A stretch of 64,000 bases of DNA, taken from LMDS01 sp039930465. Lineage in GTDB: Bacteria > Pseudomonadota > Gammaproteobacteria > Burkholderiales > Burkholderiaceae_C. A model generated the notes under the pieces. That model made no database searches and had not been told where the DNA came from. It saw only the letters and a program-made list of their open reading frames with translations. Below, piece by piece: positions 46,856 to 55,148 of this stretch. The translations under genes were made by a program, and so were the position numbers. Location of the stretch: positions 1 to 64,000 of the forward strand of contig JBDTTU010000003.1 of assembly GCA_039930465.1 (NCBI GenBank), in the 5' to 3' direction. Every line of letters starts with the position of its first letter. Within the stretch, counting starts at the first letter, position 1.

Positions 46856-47980
46856 TCACTCTTCGCTCTCGCCACGGCCACCGGCTTCGTCGGCGCCACT
46901 CGTTTCTTTCGCCTTCTTGTCGAGCGGCGCTTTCAGGGCCGCCAGGCCGTCGATGAAAACGTCCTCGCTCACTGGTTTGGCGAGCCGCATCAAAGGGGGG
47001 AGCAGGTGGTTCATGTACAGCTCTTCGCCGAACTGGTCGGTGCGCTGCACGTTGAACCAGAGTGTCAGCGCCACGCCGGTGACGCCACAGGCCACGGCCG
47101 CCCAGCGCAGCGCGCGGTGGCGGGCCGGTTCGACCGCCAGCAAGTGGAAATAGAGGGCGGTGGCGCCGACCGCATAAGTGCCTACGAAGGCGAAGTCGGT
47201 CAGCCACGGCCAGGAAAAAGCGAAGGCCAGGACAGCCGGCAAGGCGCCGACGATCAGCCAGGCCGTGCTGGAGATCAGGAACACCCGCAAATGCCAGCCG
47301 AAGCGCGCCTGGTGCGTGAAGGTCTTGGTCAGCAAGGCCCAAGCGCCGCACCAGATCAAGGCCCCCGCGACCGTGCTGAGCAGCGTGGCACCGACTGCGC
47401 GGCCCAGGCCGTCGGGATCGGTATCGAGGTAGGTGTTGAAGAGCATGCCCAGCACCAACAGCAGGGCGGCAACGACGATCGGCACCAGGCGCTGCCGCAG
47501 TGGCGCCACGACCGCCAGCGGCAGCTCGGGCGCCAGCATGTGGCTTGGCAGGCGCAGGCGCAGCCGGGTGCGGCCGATGCTGAATTCCGGCGCGTCGCCG
47601 CTCGTGGCGAGCGGCTGGCGCGCGCCGGTGGGCAGCTTCTTTGCGCCGAACTGCACACCGTTTTTCGTGGCGCCGACACAGAGCGCGAGGCCTTGTTCGT
47701 CGTGCACGAGCGTGAGGTGCTCGGCCGCCACATGGGCGTCGCTCAGCACCAGGTGGTTGTCGAGCCCCCGGCCGATGCGCAGCGGCCATTCACCAACACC
47801 GAAGCTCTGGCGCACCTGACCGTCGCGGTCGAGCACTTCGATCAGGGCCAGGCGGGCCGGAGTTTGCGCAGCTGTGCTGTTCTCGGGCGCAGGTTCGCGG
47901 GCCGGCGCTGCCACCACGGAATCGTCGGCCGGCGCGCACATCGGTTGCGTCGCCGGGGCGTCGTCGCCATGCGTCGTCAT
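46856..47980 (-). CDS. FHA-domain membrane protein
   Basis: A 374-aa protein with an N-terminal forkhead-associated domain (about residues 40-155: WPLRIGRGLDNHLVLSDAHVAAEHL, with the phosphothreonine-binding Arg/Ser-type loop, and KNGVQFGAKKL) and about six membrane helices from residue 165 (LVPIVVAALLLVLGMLF, GALIWCGAWALL, ALPAVLAFAFSWPWL and others). FHA domains bind phosphothreonine, which suggests kinase-linked signalling, but no Ser/Thr kinase is present in this window. The start overlaps the stop of the protease gene (ATGA), so the two products probably act together in or across the inner membrane. Confidence 0.87.
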   Translation of the reverse strand: MTTHGDDAPATQPMCAPADDSVVAAPAREPAPENSTAAQTPARLALIEVLDRDGQVRQSFGVGEWPLRIGRGLDNHLVLSDAHVAAEHLTLVHDEQGLALCVGATKNGVQFGAKKLPTGARQPLATSGDAPEFSIGRTRLRLRLPSHMLAPELPLAVVAPLRQRLVPIVVAALLLVLGMLFNTYLDTDPDGLGRAVGATLLSTVAGALIWCGAWALLTKTFTHQARFGWHLRVFLISSTAWLIVGALPAVLAFAFSWPWLTDFAFVGTYAVGATALYFHLLAVEPARHRALRWAAVACGVTGVALTLWFNVQRTDQFGEELYMNHLLPPLMRLAKPVSEDVFIDGLAALKAPLDKKAKETSGADEAGGRGESEE

Positions 47981-49353
47981 TTCACCCACCCGTAAGCGTC
48001 GATGTAGTGGCGCGCGAGTTTTTGCGCGTTCTCGAAGCTCAGACCTTGGGCATCGAAGCGGCCCTGCACGCCGGCCTGGGGCTGGTCGAGCGTGGCCACC
48101 AGCACCGACAAGTCGTAGAGCTGCGGCAGTTTTTTGTACGCGCGCAGGCACACCACCGCTCGCAGCGGCAGGCCGTCGCGGTCGACGAAGGCTTCGTGGC
48201 ACTGCGGCTTGGTCTGGTACCCGGGGCGCAAGCGCACAAACGACTCGTTGCGGAAGCTTGCCGAATAACGTGACGCAAAACGCAGTGTGCCGAGCTTGGT
48301 GCCGTCGTAGCTTTCGTGGCGCAGGCTGATCGCGCCGGTGGTGTAGTCGCCCACATAGATGCGCGTGTCCATCACGCAGTCGGAGCGCTCCAGGTCGAGG
48401 CCGCCGGTGCGCGACGGCTCGCTGCTGCCCCAGCAGCGCATGAACTGGTCGCTCGGCACCGGCACCTTGTAGCGTGGGTGGGTGGCGCTCTTCCAGCCTT
48501 GTTTGATGAATCGATCCGTCAACGCCGCCTGGTGTTGCATCAGCTGGTCGGTGACGATGCCGTACGCGGCCGCCTTGATCGGCGGCGCGTCACGCCCGCG
48601 CTTGAGCAGGGCCGAGGCAAAACTCGCCGGCACCAGGAAGCTGACCTGTTCGCCGTCGACCCGCCGCGCCACGTTGATGCCGATCACCCGGCCTTCCTGG
48701 TCAAGCGCCGGGCCGCCGCTCATGCCGCCGCTGAGCGCGCCGCCGAAGAAGATCTGCGGGTAGAAACTGCGCTTGACCAAGCCGTTGTAGTTGCCTTCGG
48801 TGACCGCAAAGCCCACGTCGAGCGGGTTGCCGAGCGAGTAGATGCGCTCGCCCTGCGCCAGCGCGCGCGCCTCAGGCCGGAACGAGAGCGCGTCGAAGGT
48901 CGGGCGGGTGGCGGCGGCGTCATCGGCCTTGAGCAAGGCCAGGTCGTGCAGCACGTCGAGCTGCAGGATCTGCAGCGGCGCTTCGCGGCCATCGGCCGTG
49001 ACGTAGACGAGGTCGTGGCGCTCGGGCTTGAGCGCGGCTTCGGCAACGACGTGAAAGTTGGTGACGATGTGGCCTTCGGTCGACACGAAGAAGCCCGAGC
49101 CGACCGAGGTCTGGCTGGCGCGGCCCTTCAGCACCGTGCGGATCTGCACCAGCTGCGAGCGCGCCTGCTCGTAGACCTTGCGGGCCGACCACGACACCGG
49201 CGCCGAAGCCGGTGAGTCGGCCGCAGCGGCCGCGGCCGGCGCCGGCTGCGGCGCGCTCGTGGGTTGCCCCCAAGTGCTGGTCGGCAGGCCGCTCAGCGAG
49301 AATGCACAGACAAGACCGGCCAGTGCGGCGGCCCGCGGGTGAAATGGATTCAT
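47977..49353 (-). CDS. Exported trypsin-like serine protease (S1/DegP-like)
   Basis: A 458-aa secreted protease. A signal peptide (about residues 1-30) and Ala/Pro-rich spacer precede the protease domain with GSGFFVSTEGHIVTNFHVV (His101), VLHDLALLK (Asp137) and GGALSGGMSGGPALDQEG (Ser212), a complete triad in the HtrA arrangement. There is no PDZ domain; the C-terminal 200 residues are a distinct domain with four Cys (FMRCWGSS, RSDCVMDTRI, KPQCHEAF, VVCLRAYK) that could form two disulfides. It is coupled to the FHA membrane protein gene. A role in envelope quality control or effector processing is possible. Confidence 0.88.
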   Translation of the reverse strand: MNPFHPRAAALAGLVCAFSLSGLPTSTWGQPTSAPQPAPAAAAAADSPASAPVSWSARKVYEQARSQLVQIRTVLKGRASQTSVGSGFFVSTEGHIVTNFHVVAEAALKPERHDLVYVTADGREAPLQILQLDVLHDLALLKADDAAATRPTFDALSFRPEARALAQGERIYSLGNPLDVGFAVTEGNYNGLVKRSFYPQIFFGGALSGGMSGGPALDQEGRVIGINVARRVDGEQVSFLVPASFASALLKRGRDAPPIKAAAYGIVTDQLMQHQAALTDRFIKQGWKSATHPRYKVPVPSDQFMRCWGSSEPSRTGGLDLERSDCVMDTRIYVGDYTTGAISLRHESYDGTKLGTLRFASRYSASFRNESFVRLRPGYQTKPQCHEAFVDRDGLPLRAVVCLRAYKKLPQLYDLSVLVATLDQPQAGVQGRFDAQGLSFENAQKLARHYIDAYGWVK

Positions 49354-49409
49354 TGAATTTCATTCTACGGGGCGCCCTTGGCCCACCACTTCACAAGGAG
49401 ACTTTGACC

Positions 49410-50435
49410 ATGCAACGCCGCAGTTTTATTCTCGCCGGCAGCTCGCTGATCGCGATGCCCGCTTTCGTTTCAGCCCAGACCGTCGAGAAGCCCAAGCTCA
49501 CCATCGCGGTCGGCGGCAAGAACCTGCTGTACTACCTGCCGCTCACCATCGCCGAGAGCCTGGGCTACTTCAAGGCCGAGGGCCTGGACGTGACCATCGC
49601 CGATTTTGCCGGCGGCTCGCGCGCCCTGCAGGCCATGATCGGCGGCAGCGCCGACGTGGTTTCGGGCGCCTTCGAGCACACCATCAACATGCAGGTGAAG
49701 GGCCAGCGCTTGCGTGCCTTCGTGCTGCAGGGTCGCGCGCCGCAGATCGTGTTGGGCGTGAACCCGAAGACGATGCCCAACTTCAAGAGTGTGGCCGACC
49801 TCAAGGGCAAGAAGCTCGGCGTCACCGCGCCGGGCTCCAGCACCAACGTGCTCGCCAACTTCGTGCTCGGCAAGGCCGGGCTGAAGCCAGGCGACGTGTC
49901 GATCATCGGTGTGGGCGCCGGCAGCGGCGCGGTGGCGGCGATGCGCTCGGGCCAGATCGACGCGATCAGCAACCTCGACCCGGTGATCACGCTGCTGGCG
50001 CGCTCGGGCGACCTGAAGATCGTTTCCGACACCCGCGTGGTCAGCGAGGCCGACAAGATTTTCGGCGGTCCGATGCCGGCCGGCTGCCTGTACGCGCCGC
50101 AGAGTTTCATCGACAAATACCCGGCCACCGCGCAGGCGTTGGCGAACGCGATCGTGCGCGCCGACAAATGGATTCAGGCGGCGGGTGCTGGCGACATCAT
50201 CAAGGCCGTGCCCGAGAGTTATTTGCTCGGCGACCGGGCGGTGTATGTCGATGCCTTCCTCGCGGCGAAGGGGGCGCTGTCGGTCGATGGCTTGTTCCCC
50301 GAGGCGGGGCCCGAGACCGCGCGGCGCGCGCTTGCGAGCATCGACCCCGCAATCGCCGGCGCGAAGATCGATTTGGGCGCGATCTACACCAACGAGTTCG
50401 TGAAGAAGGCCAACGCGAAATACCCCAAAGGCTGA
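49410..50435 (+). CDS. NitT/TauT-type ABC transporter substrate-binding protein
   Basis: A 341-aa periplasmic binding protein with a Tat-like signal (MQRRSFILAGSSLIAMPAFVSA). The mature part has LYYLPLTIAESLGYFKAEGLDVTIADFAGG (positions 49528-49617), IGGSADVVSGAFEH, SVADLKGKKLGVTAPGSSTN and RSGQIDAISNLDP. This type binds sulfonates, nitrate, aromatic or pyrimidine-related compounds; the ligand here is not evident. AAGGAG lies upstream of the ATG. The ATPase and permease genes follow directly. Confidence 0.92.
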   Translation: MQRRSFILAGSSLIAMPAFVSAQTVEKPKLTIAVGGKNLLYYLPLTIAESLGYFKAEGLDVTIADFAGGSRALQAMIGGSADVVSGAFEHTINMQVKGQRLRAFVLQGRAPQIVLGVNPKTMPNFKSVADLKGKKLGVTAPGSSTNVLANFVLGKAGLKPGDVSIIGVGAGSGAVAAMRSGQIDAISNLDPVITLLARSGDLKIVSDTRVVSEADKIFGGPMPAGCLYAPQSFIDKYPATAQALANAIVRADKWIQAAGAGDIIKAVPESYLLGDRAVYVDAFLAAKGALSVDGLFPEAGPETARRALASIDPAIAGAKIDLGAIYTNEFVKKANAKYPKG

Positions 50436-50442
50436 TGCGCTG

Positions 50443-51249
50443 ATGGCCTCCGTGCATGCGCTCGATCTGAGCGACCTCAGCTGCACCTTCGTCGACAAAC
50501 ACGACCGGACTCAGCGCTACACGGCGGTTCGCGACGTGAACCTCAGCGTCGCCGCCGGCGAGTTCGTCTCGGTCGTCGGCCCCACGGGCTGCGGCAAGAG
50601 CACGCTGCTCAACGTGGCGGCCGGCCTGCTCGCGCCAAGCACGGGCAGCGTGCGCGTGTTCGGCGAGCCGCTCGCCGGCATCAACGCCCGCGCTGGCTAC
50701 ATGTTCCAGAGCGAGAGCCTGATGCCTTGGCGTACGGCGCTGCAGAACGTGATGGCAGGGCTCGAGTTTCGCGGCGTGCCCGATGCGCGAGCGCAGGCCG
50801 AGGAGTGGTTGAAGCGTGTCGGCCTGGGCGGCTTCGGCGACCGTTACCCGCACCAGCTCTCGGGTGGGATGCGCAAGCGCGTGAGCCTGGCGCAGACCCT
50901 GGTGCTCGACCCCGACATCATCCTGATGGACGAGCCGTTTTCGGCGCTCGACATCCAGACCCGGCAGCTGATGGAAAACGAAGTGCTCGACCTGTGGGCG
51001 GCGAAGAAGAAGGCGGTGCTGTTCATCACGCACGACCTGGATGAGGCGATCGCGATGAGCGACCGCGTGGTGTGCCTCTCGGCTGGGCCCGCATCGCATC
51101 CGATCGGCGAATTCACGATCGACCTGCCACGCCCGCGCGACGTGGCCGAGGTGCGCGTGACACCGCGTTTTGTCGAGCTGCACCATGCCATCTGGTCGGT
51201 GCTGCGCGACGAAGTGCTGAAGGGCTACCAGCAGCAGCTGGCGGCTTGA
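50443..51249 (+). CDS. NitT/TauT-type ABC transporter ATPase
   Basis: A 268-aa ATPase of the SsuB/TauB type, starting 7 nt after the binding-protein gene. Walker A is GPTGCGKST, the Q-loop GYMFQSESLMPWRTALQNV, the signature LSGGMRKRVSLAQTLV, Walker B IILMDEPFSALD and the switch His in FITHDLDEAIAMSDR. It energises the permease encoded next. Confidence 0.94.
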   Translation: MASVHALDLSDLSCTFVDKHDRTQRYTAVRDVNLSVAAGEFVSVVGPTGCGKSTLLNVAAGLLAPSTGSVRVFGEPLAGINARAGYMFQSESLMPWRTALQNVMAGLEFRGVPDARAQAEEWLKRVGLGGFGDRYPHQLSGGMRKRVSLAQTLVLDPDIILMDEPFSALDIQTRQLMENEVLDLWAAKKKAVLFITHDLDEAIAMSDRVVCLSAGPASHPIGEFTIDLPRPRDVAEVRVTPRFVELHHAIWSVLRDEVLKGYQQQLAA

Positions 51250-51273
51250 GCGGCCGAGATTCGGGTACACACC

Positions 51274-52101
51274 ATGTGGAAACTCATCAAACCCACGCAG
51301 GCCAACCTGCGCGTCTGGCAGGTCGGATTGCTGGTCTTCATTTTCGTGCTGTGGCATGTGGTCACGAAGCCGGGCCTGATCCCACCGATCGTGTTCGAGA
51401 ACGACCAGCAAGCCGCGTTCTTTTTCGGCGAGCCGCTGAAGATCTTCAGCCGCATCTCGGCCTGGTTCTTCACCAACGCCGACATCTACCAGCACCTGTG
51501 GGTCACGCTGCTCGAGACCGTGCTCGCGTTCGGCATCGGCACCGTGCTCGGCCTGGGCTGCGGTCTGTGGCTGGCATTGAGCCCGATGGCCGCGGCCATT
51601 GCCGACCCGTACATCAAGGCGCTCAACAGCATGCCGCGAGTGATCCTGGCGCCGATCTTCGCGGTGTGGTTCGGCCTGGGCATCGCGTCGAAGGTGGCGC
51701 TCGGCGTCACGCTCGTCTTTTTTATCGTCTTCTTCAATGTCTACCAGGGCGTGAAGGAAGTGAGCCCGGTGGTGCTGGCCAACGCCCGCATGCTCGGCGC
51801 TTCGCAGAAGCAGTTGTTGCGCCACGTCTACCTGCCGAGTGCCACGAGCTGGGTCTTCAGCTCGCTGCACACGAGCGTGGGGCTGGCGTTCGTGGGGGCG
51901 GTGGTCGGTGAATACCTGGGTTCGTCGCGCGGCGTGGGTTACCTGATCCTGCAGGCCGAAGGTTCGTTCGACATCAACACCGTGATGGCCGGCATCCTCG
52001 TGCTGACGGTGTTCGCGCTGATGCTCGACGGCGCGGTGGGCCGCATCGAAAAACGCTTGATGAAGTGGCAGCCGCAGGCCGGCGAGACCGAAAAACTCTG
52101 A
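51274..52101 (+). CDS. NitT/TauT-type ABC transporter permease
   Basis: A 275-aa inner membrane permease of the SsuC/TauC type with about six helices and the EAA-like loop ANARMLGASQKQLLRHVYLPSA. It contains NSMPRVILAPIFAVWFGLGIASKV and VGAVVGEYLGSSRGVGYLI, characteristic of the family. It completes the transporter and is followed 17 nt later by the PhoX-family gene. Confidence 0.93.
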   Translation: MWKLIKPTQANLRVWQVGLLVFIFVLWHVVTKPGLIPPIVFENDQQAAFFFGEPLKIFSRISAWFFTNADIYQHLWVTLLETVLAFGIGTVLGLGCGLWLALSPMAAAIADPYIKALNSMPRVILAPIFAVWFGLGIASKVALGVTLVFFIVFFNVYQGVKEVSPVVLANARMLGASQKQLLRHVYLPSATSWVFSSLHTSVGLAFVGAVVGEYLGSSRGVGYLILQAEGSFDINTVMAGILVLTVFALMLDGAVGRIEKRLMKWQPQAGETEKL

Positions 52102-52118
52102 CGGGGGCAAGACGGCGC

Positions 52119-54035
52119 ATGGCCAAAGACTTCGACACGATGGAAGACAGCAATCGGTCTTCCAACTTCGACATCCACAGCGTCTCAGACCCGGCCCGCC
52201 GCGTGTGGCTGCAGGGTGGCCTCGCGGCCCTCGCCGGCGGTGCGCTGGCGCCGCTGTTCTCGGGTTGCGCGATGACCGCCTCAAACGGCGGCCCGCTGCT
52301 CGGCTTCAAGGGCGTTGCGACCAGCACCGCCGACACCGTGGTCGTGCCCGAAGGTTATGTCGCGACCACGATCGCGGCCTGGGGTGAGCCGGTCGGTGTG
52401 GCCGGCAACATGCCGGCCTGGCGCGAAGACGCGAGTTGCAGTGCGGCCGATCAAGCGCTGCAGATGGGCATGCACCACGACGGCATTCACTTCTATGCGC
52501 TGGCCGGCAGCAGCACGCGCGGCCTGCTCACGATGAACCATGAGTACGTCGACGACGGCCTGTTGCATGTGGGCGGCATGGCACCCTGGACCGCCGAAAA
52601 AGTGAAGAAGGCGCAAGCCGCGCACGGTGTGACGGTGATCGAGGTCGAGCGCAAGGGCGAAGGCTGGGAGATGGTTCGGCCCTCAAACTACGCGCGGCGT
52701 TTCACCGCCAGCACCCGGTTCGCTCTCGGCGGGCCGGCGGCCGGCCATTCGATGATGAAGACCGCGGCAGACCCCGCGGGCCGCACCGTGCTGGGCACCG
52801 TCAACAACTGCGCGAGCGGCAAGACACCTTGGGGCACCTACCTGTCGGGCGAAGAGAACTTCGCTTTTTACTTCGCCCTGGGCGAGGCCGAACCCGACGC
52901 GCACCAGAAGCGCTGGGGCCTGCGCAAGAGCGCGTATTTCCGCTGGAACGAACACGATGAACGTTTTGATGCGGCGAAGAACCCCAACGAGTTCAACCGC
53001 TTCGGCTGGGTTGTCGAGATCGACCCGATGGACCCGAAGAGCACGCCCGTCAAGCGCACCGCGCTCGGCCGCGCGGCGCACGAAGGCGCGTGGGTCGCGG
53101 TCACGAAAGACGGGCGCGCGGTGGTGTATTCCGGTGAAGATGCGCGCTTCGAGTACATCTACAAGTTCGTCAGCCGCGACCGCATCGCGCCGGCTGCGGG
53201 CGGCCTCACTCAAGCCCAGGCGAACCGCGAGCTGCTCGACCACGGCACGCTCTACGTGGCACGTTTCGACGCCGACGGCAGTGGCCGCTGGTTGCCGCTG
53301 GTGCACGGCCAGGGGCCGCTGACGGCAGCGAACGGGTTTGCCGATCAGGGTGAGGTGGTGATCAAGACGCGCCAGGCGAGCGACGCGCTCGGCGCCACGA
53401 AGATGGACCGGCCCGAGTGGCTGGCGATCGACCAGCACAGCGGCGAAGTGTTTTGCAACCTCACCAACAACAGCGCGCGCGGCGCGAAAAACCAGCCCGG
53501 TGTTGATGCGGCGAACCCGCGCGCCAACAACGTGATGGGCCAGGTCATTCGCTGGAAGGAAGAGCGCGACTTCGATGCCACCACGATGCGCTGGAGCCAC
53601 CTCGTGCTCGCCGGCGACCCGGCCAACACCCGACCCGAAGCGAAGGGCAACATCAACGGCGACCTCTTCGCCTGCCCCGACGGCCTGATGCTCGACGCGC
53701 GTGGCGTGTTGTGGATCCAGACCGACATGCACGCGTCGCAGATGCACCAGGGCGAACTCGCGCGCATCGGCAACAACCAGATGCTGGCGTGTGACCGGAA
53801 CACTGGCGAGATCAGGCGTTTCTTGACCGGGCCTGTGAACTGCGAGATCACCGGCGCCACGCAAACGCCCGACGGCAGCACGATGTTCGTCAACATCCAG
53901 CACCCCGGCGAAACGCCGAGCGACCGCAGCGACCCTGCCGAGCCGAGCCGGAATTCGAAGTGGCCCTCGGGCGGACGGCCTCGCTCGGCCACGGTCGTGA
54001 TCCGGCGTCGCGACGGGGGCGTGATCGGCACCTGA
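52119..54035 (+). CDS. PhoX-family (DUF839) secreted phosphatase
   Basis: A 638-aa protein of the PhoX/DUF839 family, Ca2+/Fe-dependent alkaline phosphatases of the periplasm. The N-terminus has twin arginines before a hydrophobic stretch (PARRVWLQGGLAALAGG, then FSGC), so it is a Tat substrate and possibly a lipoprotein. Family features include DGIHFYALAGSSTRGLLTMNHEYVDD, CASGKTPWGTYLSGEENF, FGWVVEIDPMDP, AHEGAWVA and LACPDGL-like FACPDGLMLDARGVLWIQTD. The frame opens earlier, inside the permease gene; ATG 52119 gives the correct signal. It probably scavenges phosphate from organic esters, although PhoX substrate range in this branch is not certain. Confidence 0.88.
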   Translation: MAKDFDTMEDSNRSSNFDIHSVSDPARRVWLQGGLAALAGGALAPLFSGCAMTASNGGPLLGFKGVATSTADTVVVPEGYVATTIAAWGEPVGVAGNMPAWREDASCSAADQALQMGMHHDGIHFYALAGSSTRGLLTMNHEYVDDGLLHVGGMAPWTAEKVKKAQAAHGVTVIEVERKGEGWEMVRPSNYARRFTASTRFALGGPAAGHSMMKTAADPAGRTVLGTVNNCASGKTPWGTYLSGEENFAFYFALGEAEPDAHQKRWGLRKSAYFRWNEHDERFDAAKNPNEFNRFGWVVEIDPMDPKSTPVKRTALGRAAHEGAWVAVTKDGRAVVYSGEDARFEYIYKFVSRDRIAPAAGGLTQAQANRELLDHGTLYVARFDADGSGRWLPLVHGQGPLTAANGFADQGEVVIKTRQASDALGATKMDRPEWLAIDQHSGEVFCNLTNNSARGAKNQPGVDAANPRANNVMGQVIRWKEERDFDATTMRWSHLVLAGDPANTRPEAKGNINGDLFACPDGLMLDARGVLWIQTDMHASQMHQGELARIGNNQMLACDRNTGEIRRFLTGPVNCEITGATQTPDGSTMFVNIQHPGETPSDRSDPAEPSRNSKWPSGGRPRSATVVIRRRDGGVIGT

Positions 54036-54159
54036 GTTCTGTAGCGCACGCCGCGCTGCGTTGCGTGCCCTCCTACAGGCAGCGCTGTCGGCGGCCGACA
54101 GACGGCGCGGCCTGGTGCGCCTACGCTCTCTCCATCGTGAACACATTCTGGAGAGAAAC

Positions 54160-54618
54160 ATGAGAGCACTCGCCACCTTGACGCTGGCCGCTGCAACGGC
54201 GTTCGTGAGCCTGGCTGCATCTGCCCAGACGGCCCAGCCGGCACAAGCCCCGGCCGTCGGTACCAGTGAGCGTGGGCCGCTGCCGGCGGTTCGCACGATG
54301 AACGGCGTCTCTTACATGAACGGCGGGGCAGGCCTTGAGAACGCGGCGTACATCAAGTCGCGCGGCAGCGAATTTCCGCTGCACATCCTCTTCAGCGGCC
54401 GCGGTGGCGAGTATGGCGTGGCACAAAGCGTCACGGTACGCAACGGCGACCGCGAAGTGCTGACCCTGCCGAATGTCGGCCCCTACTTCATGCTGCAGGT
54501 GCCGCCAGGGCGCTATTCGATCGACGCCACCTTCAAGGGTGCGGTCGAACAACGCAGCGTGACGGTCGGCACGGGCATCAGTACCGTGAACTGGAATACG
54601 CTGCGCGCTTCGGAGTAA
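54160..54618 (+). CDS. Small secreted protein with carboxypeptidase-regulatory-like fold
   Basis: A 152-aa exported protein with a clear signal peptide (about residues 1-22, ending AAASAQ-like SLAASAQ). The mature region has GVSYMNGGAGLENAAYI and then a short beta-sandwich pattern, REVLTLPNVGPYFMLQVPPGRYSIDATF, typical of carboxypeptidase-regulatory-like domains. Function unknown. Its TAA stop directly abuts the stop of the convergent mmsA remnant, with no base between them. The 124 nt upstream contain CTCCTACAG and other short inverted segments. Confidence 0.72.
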   Translation: MRALATLTLAAATAFVSLAASAQTAQPAQAPAVGTSERGPLPAVRTMNGVSYMNGGAGLENAAYIKSRGSEFPLHILFSGRGGEYGVAQSVTVRNGDREVLTLPNVGPYFMLQVPPGRYSIDATFKGAVEQRSVTVGTGISTVNWNTLRASE

Positions 54619-54870
54619 TCACTTCGCCGTCGGCATCACGAACTCGGCGCCCTTGGGCGTGGTCGAAGGCCAGCGCTGCATCACCGATTTCTGCTTGGTG
54701 TAGAAGCGCACGCCCTCTTCGCCATAGGCGTGCATGTCGCCGAACAGGCTCTTCTTCCAGCCCCCGAAGCCGTGCCACGCCATCGGCACGGGGATCGGCA
54801 CATTGATCCCCACCATGCCCACCCGCACCTGGCGGCTGAACTCCCGGGCCACGTTGCCGTCGCTCGTGTA
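54619..54870 (-). pseudogene. mmsA: 3' remnant of methylmalonate-semialdehyde dehydrogenase
   Basis: Eighty-three codons of an mmsA C-terminus with no start: YTSDGNVAREFSRQVRVGMVG, NVPIPVPMAWHGFGGWKKS, FGDMHAYGEEGVRFYTKQK and a normal end at VMPTAK. In an intact enzyme (about 500 aa) about 420 residues would precede it, including the catalytic Cys. The homology stops exactly next to the T-run of a terminator hairpin at 54873-54907. The reading frame itself is undamaged, so the loss is recent or the fragment is under little pressure. A GTG inside could give a 77-aa product, but I consider it unlikely to be functional. Confidence 0.82.
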
Positions 54871-54872
54871 GC

Positions 54873-54907
54873 AAAAAAAAGCCCACCGGCCTGAGCAGGT
54901 GGGCTTT
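54873..54907 (-). terminator. Rho-independent terminator (minus strand)
   Basis: On the minus strand GCCCACC-(10 nt)-GGTGGGC forms a perfect 7-bp stem, extended by AAA/TTT pairing, and is followed by eight consecutive T residues. This is a strong intrinsic terminator for transcripts coming from higher coordinates. In the plus direction the T-run is only three long, so it is weaker there. No annotated protein gene lies upstream on the minus strand for nearly 1 kb, so it must serve a short RNA or a lost gene. Confidence 0.85.
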
Positions 54908-54996
54908 GCAAGTCCTCGAAAGGACGTCGTTGGGACTGGTGCGGTCTGCGCTCTGTTCGGTGTGATGTTCTTCGCCGAGCGGTGAGGACCTTGCGT
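54908..54996 (-). ncRNA. Candidate structured small RNA ending at the terminator
   Basis: Immediately before the terminator, minus-strand bases 54994-54984 (GCAAGGTCCTC) can pair with 54917-54908 (GAGGACTTGC) in a 10-bp helix with one bulged G, closing an internal segment of about 66 nt. A competing local hairpin, GTCCT-TTCG-AGGAC (54925-54912), has a stable UUCG loop. The 54997-55022 stretch can form a further GC-rich hairpin. No long open frame fits the local codon pattern. These features and the orphan terminator suggest a small RNA or leader, but I recognise no Rfam family and see no clear promoter. Confidence 0.35.
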
Positions 54997-55148
54997 TCGC
55001 GGCCCGCTGCGGGGCCCCGTGTGACAGCAATGCCGCGACTCTATGAGCGCGCAAACCTTTGCACCATCCCCACTTTGAAGGACACAGGCCCCGAGTCACA
55101 AAGTTTCACTTTTGATTCCGTTGCGCGCAGTGGCGCCACAATGCCGGC

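Noticed and set aside
50200..52284. Minus-strand open frame of 694 codons
   Set aside because: Opposite three clear ABC-transporter genes; no domain recognised.
54873..55030. 6S RNA or SRP RNA identity for the RNA candidate near UPF0149
   Set aside because: None of the conserved SRP tetraloop or 6S closing-stem sequences could be found by eye; only the ygfB-like neighbour hints at 6S.
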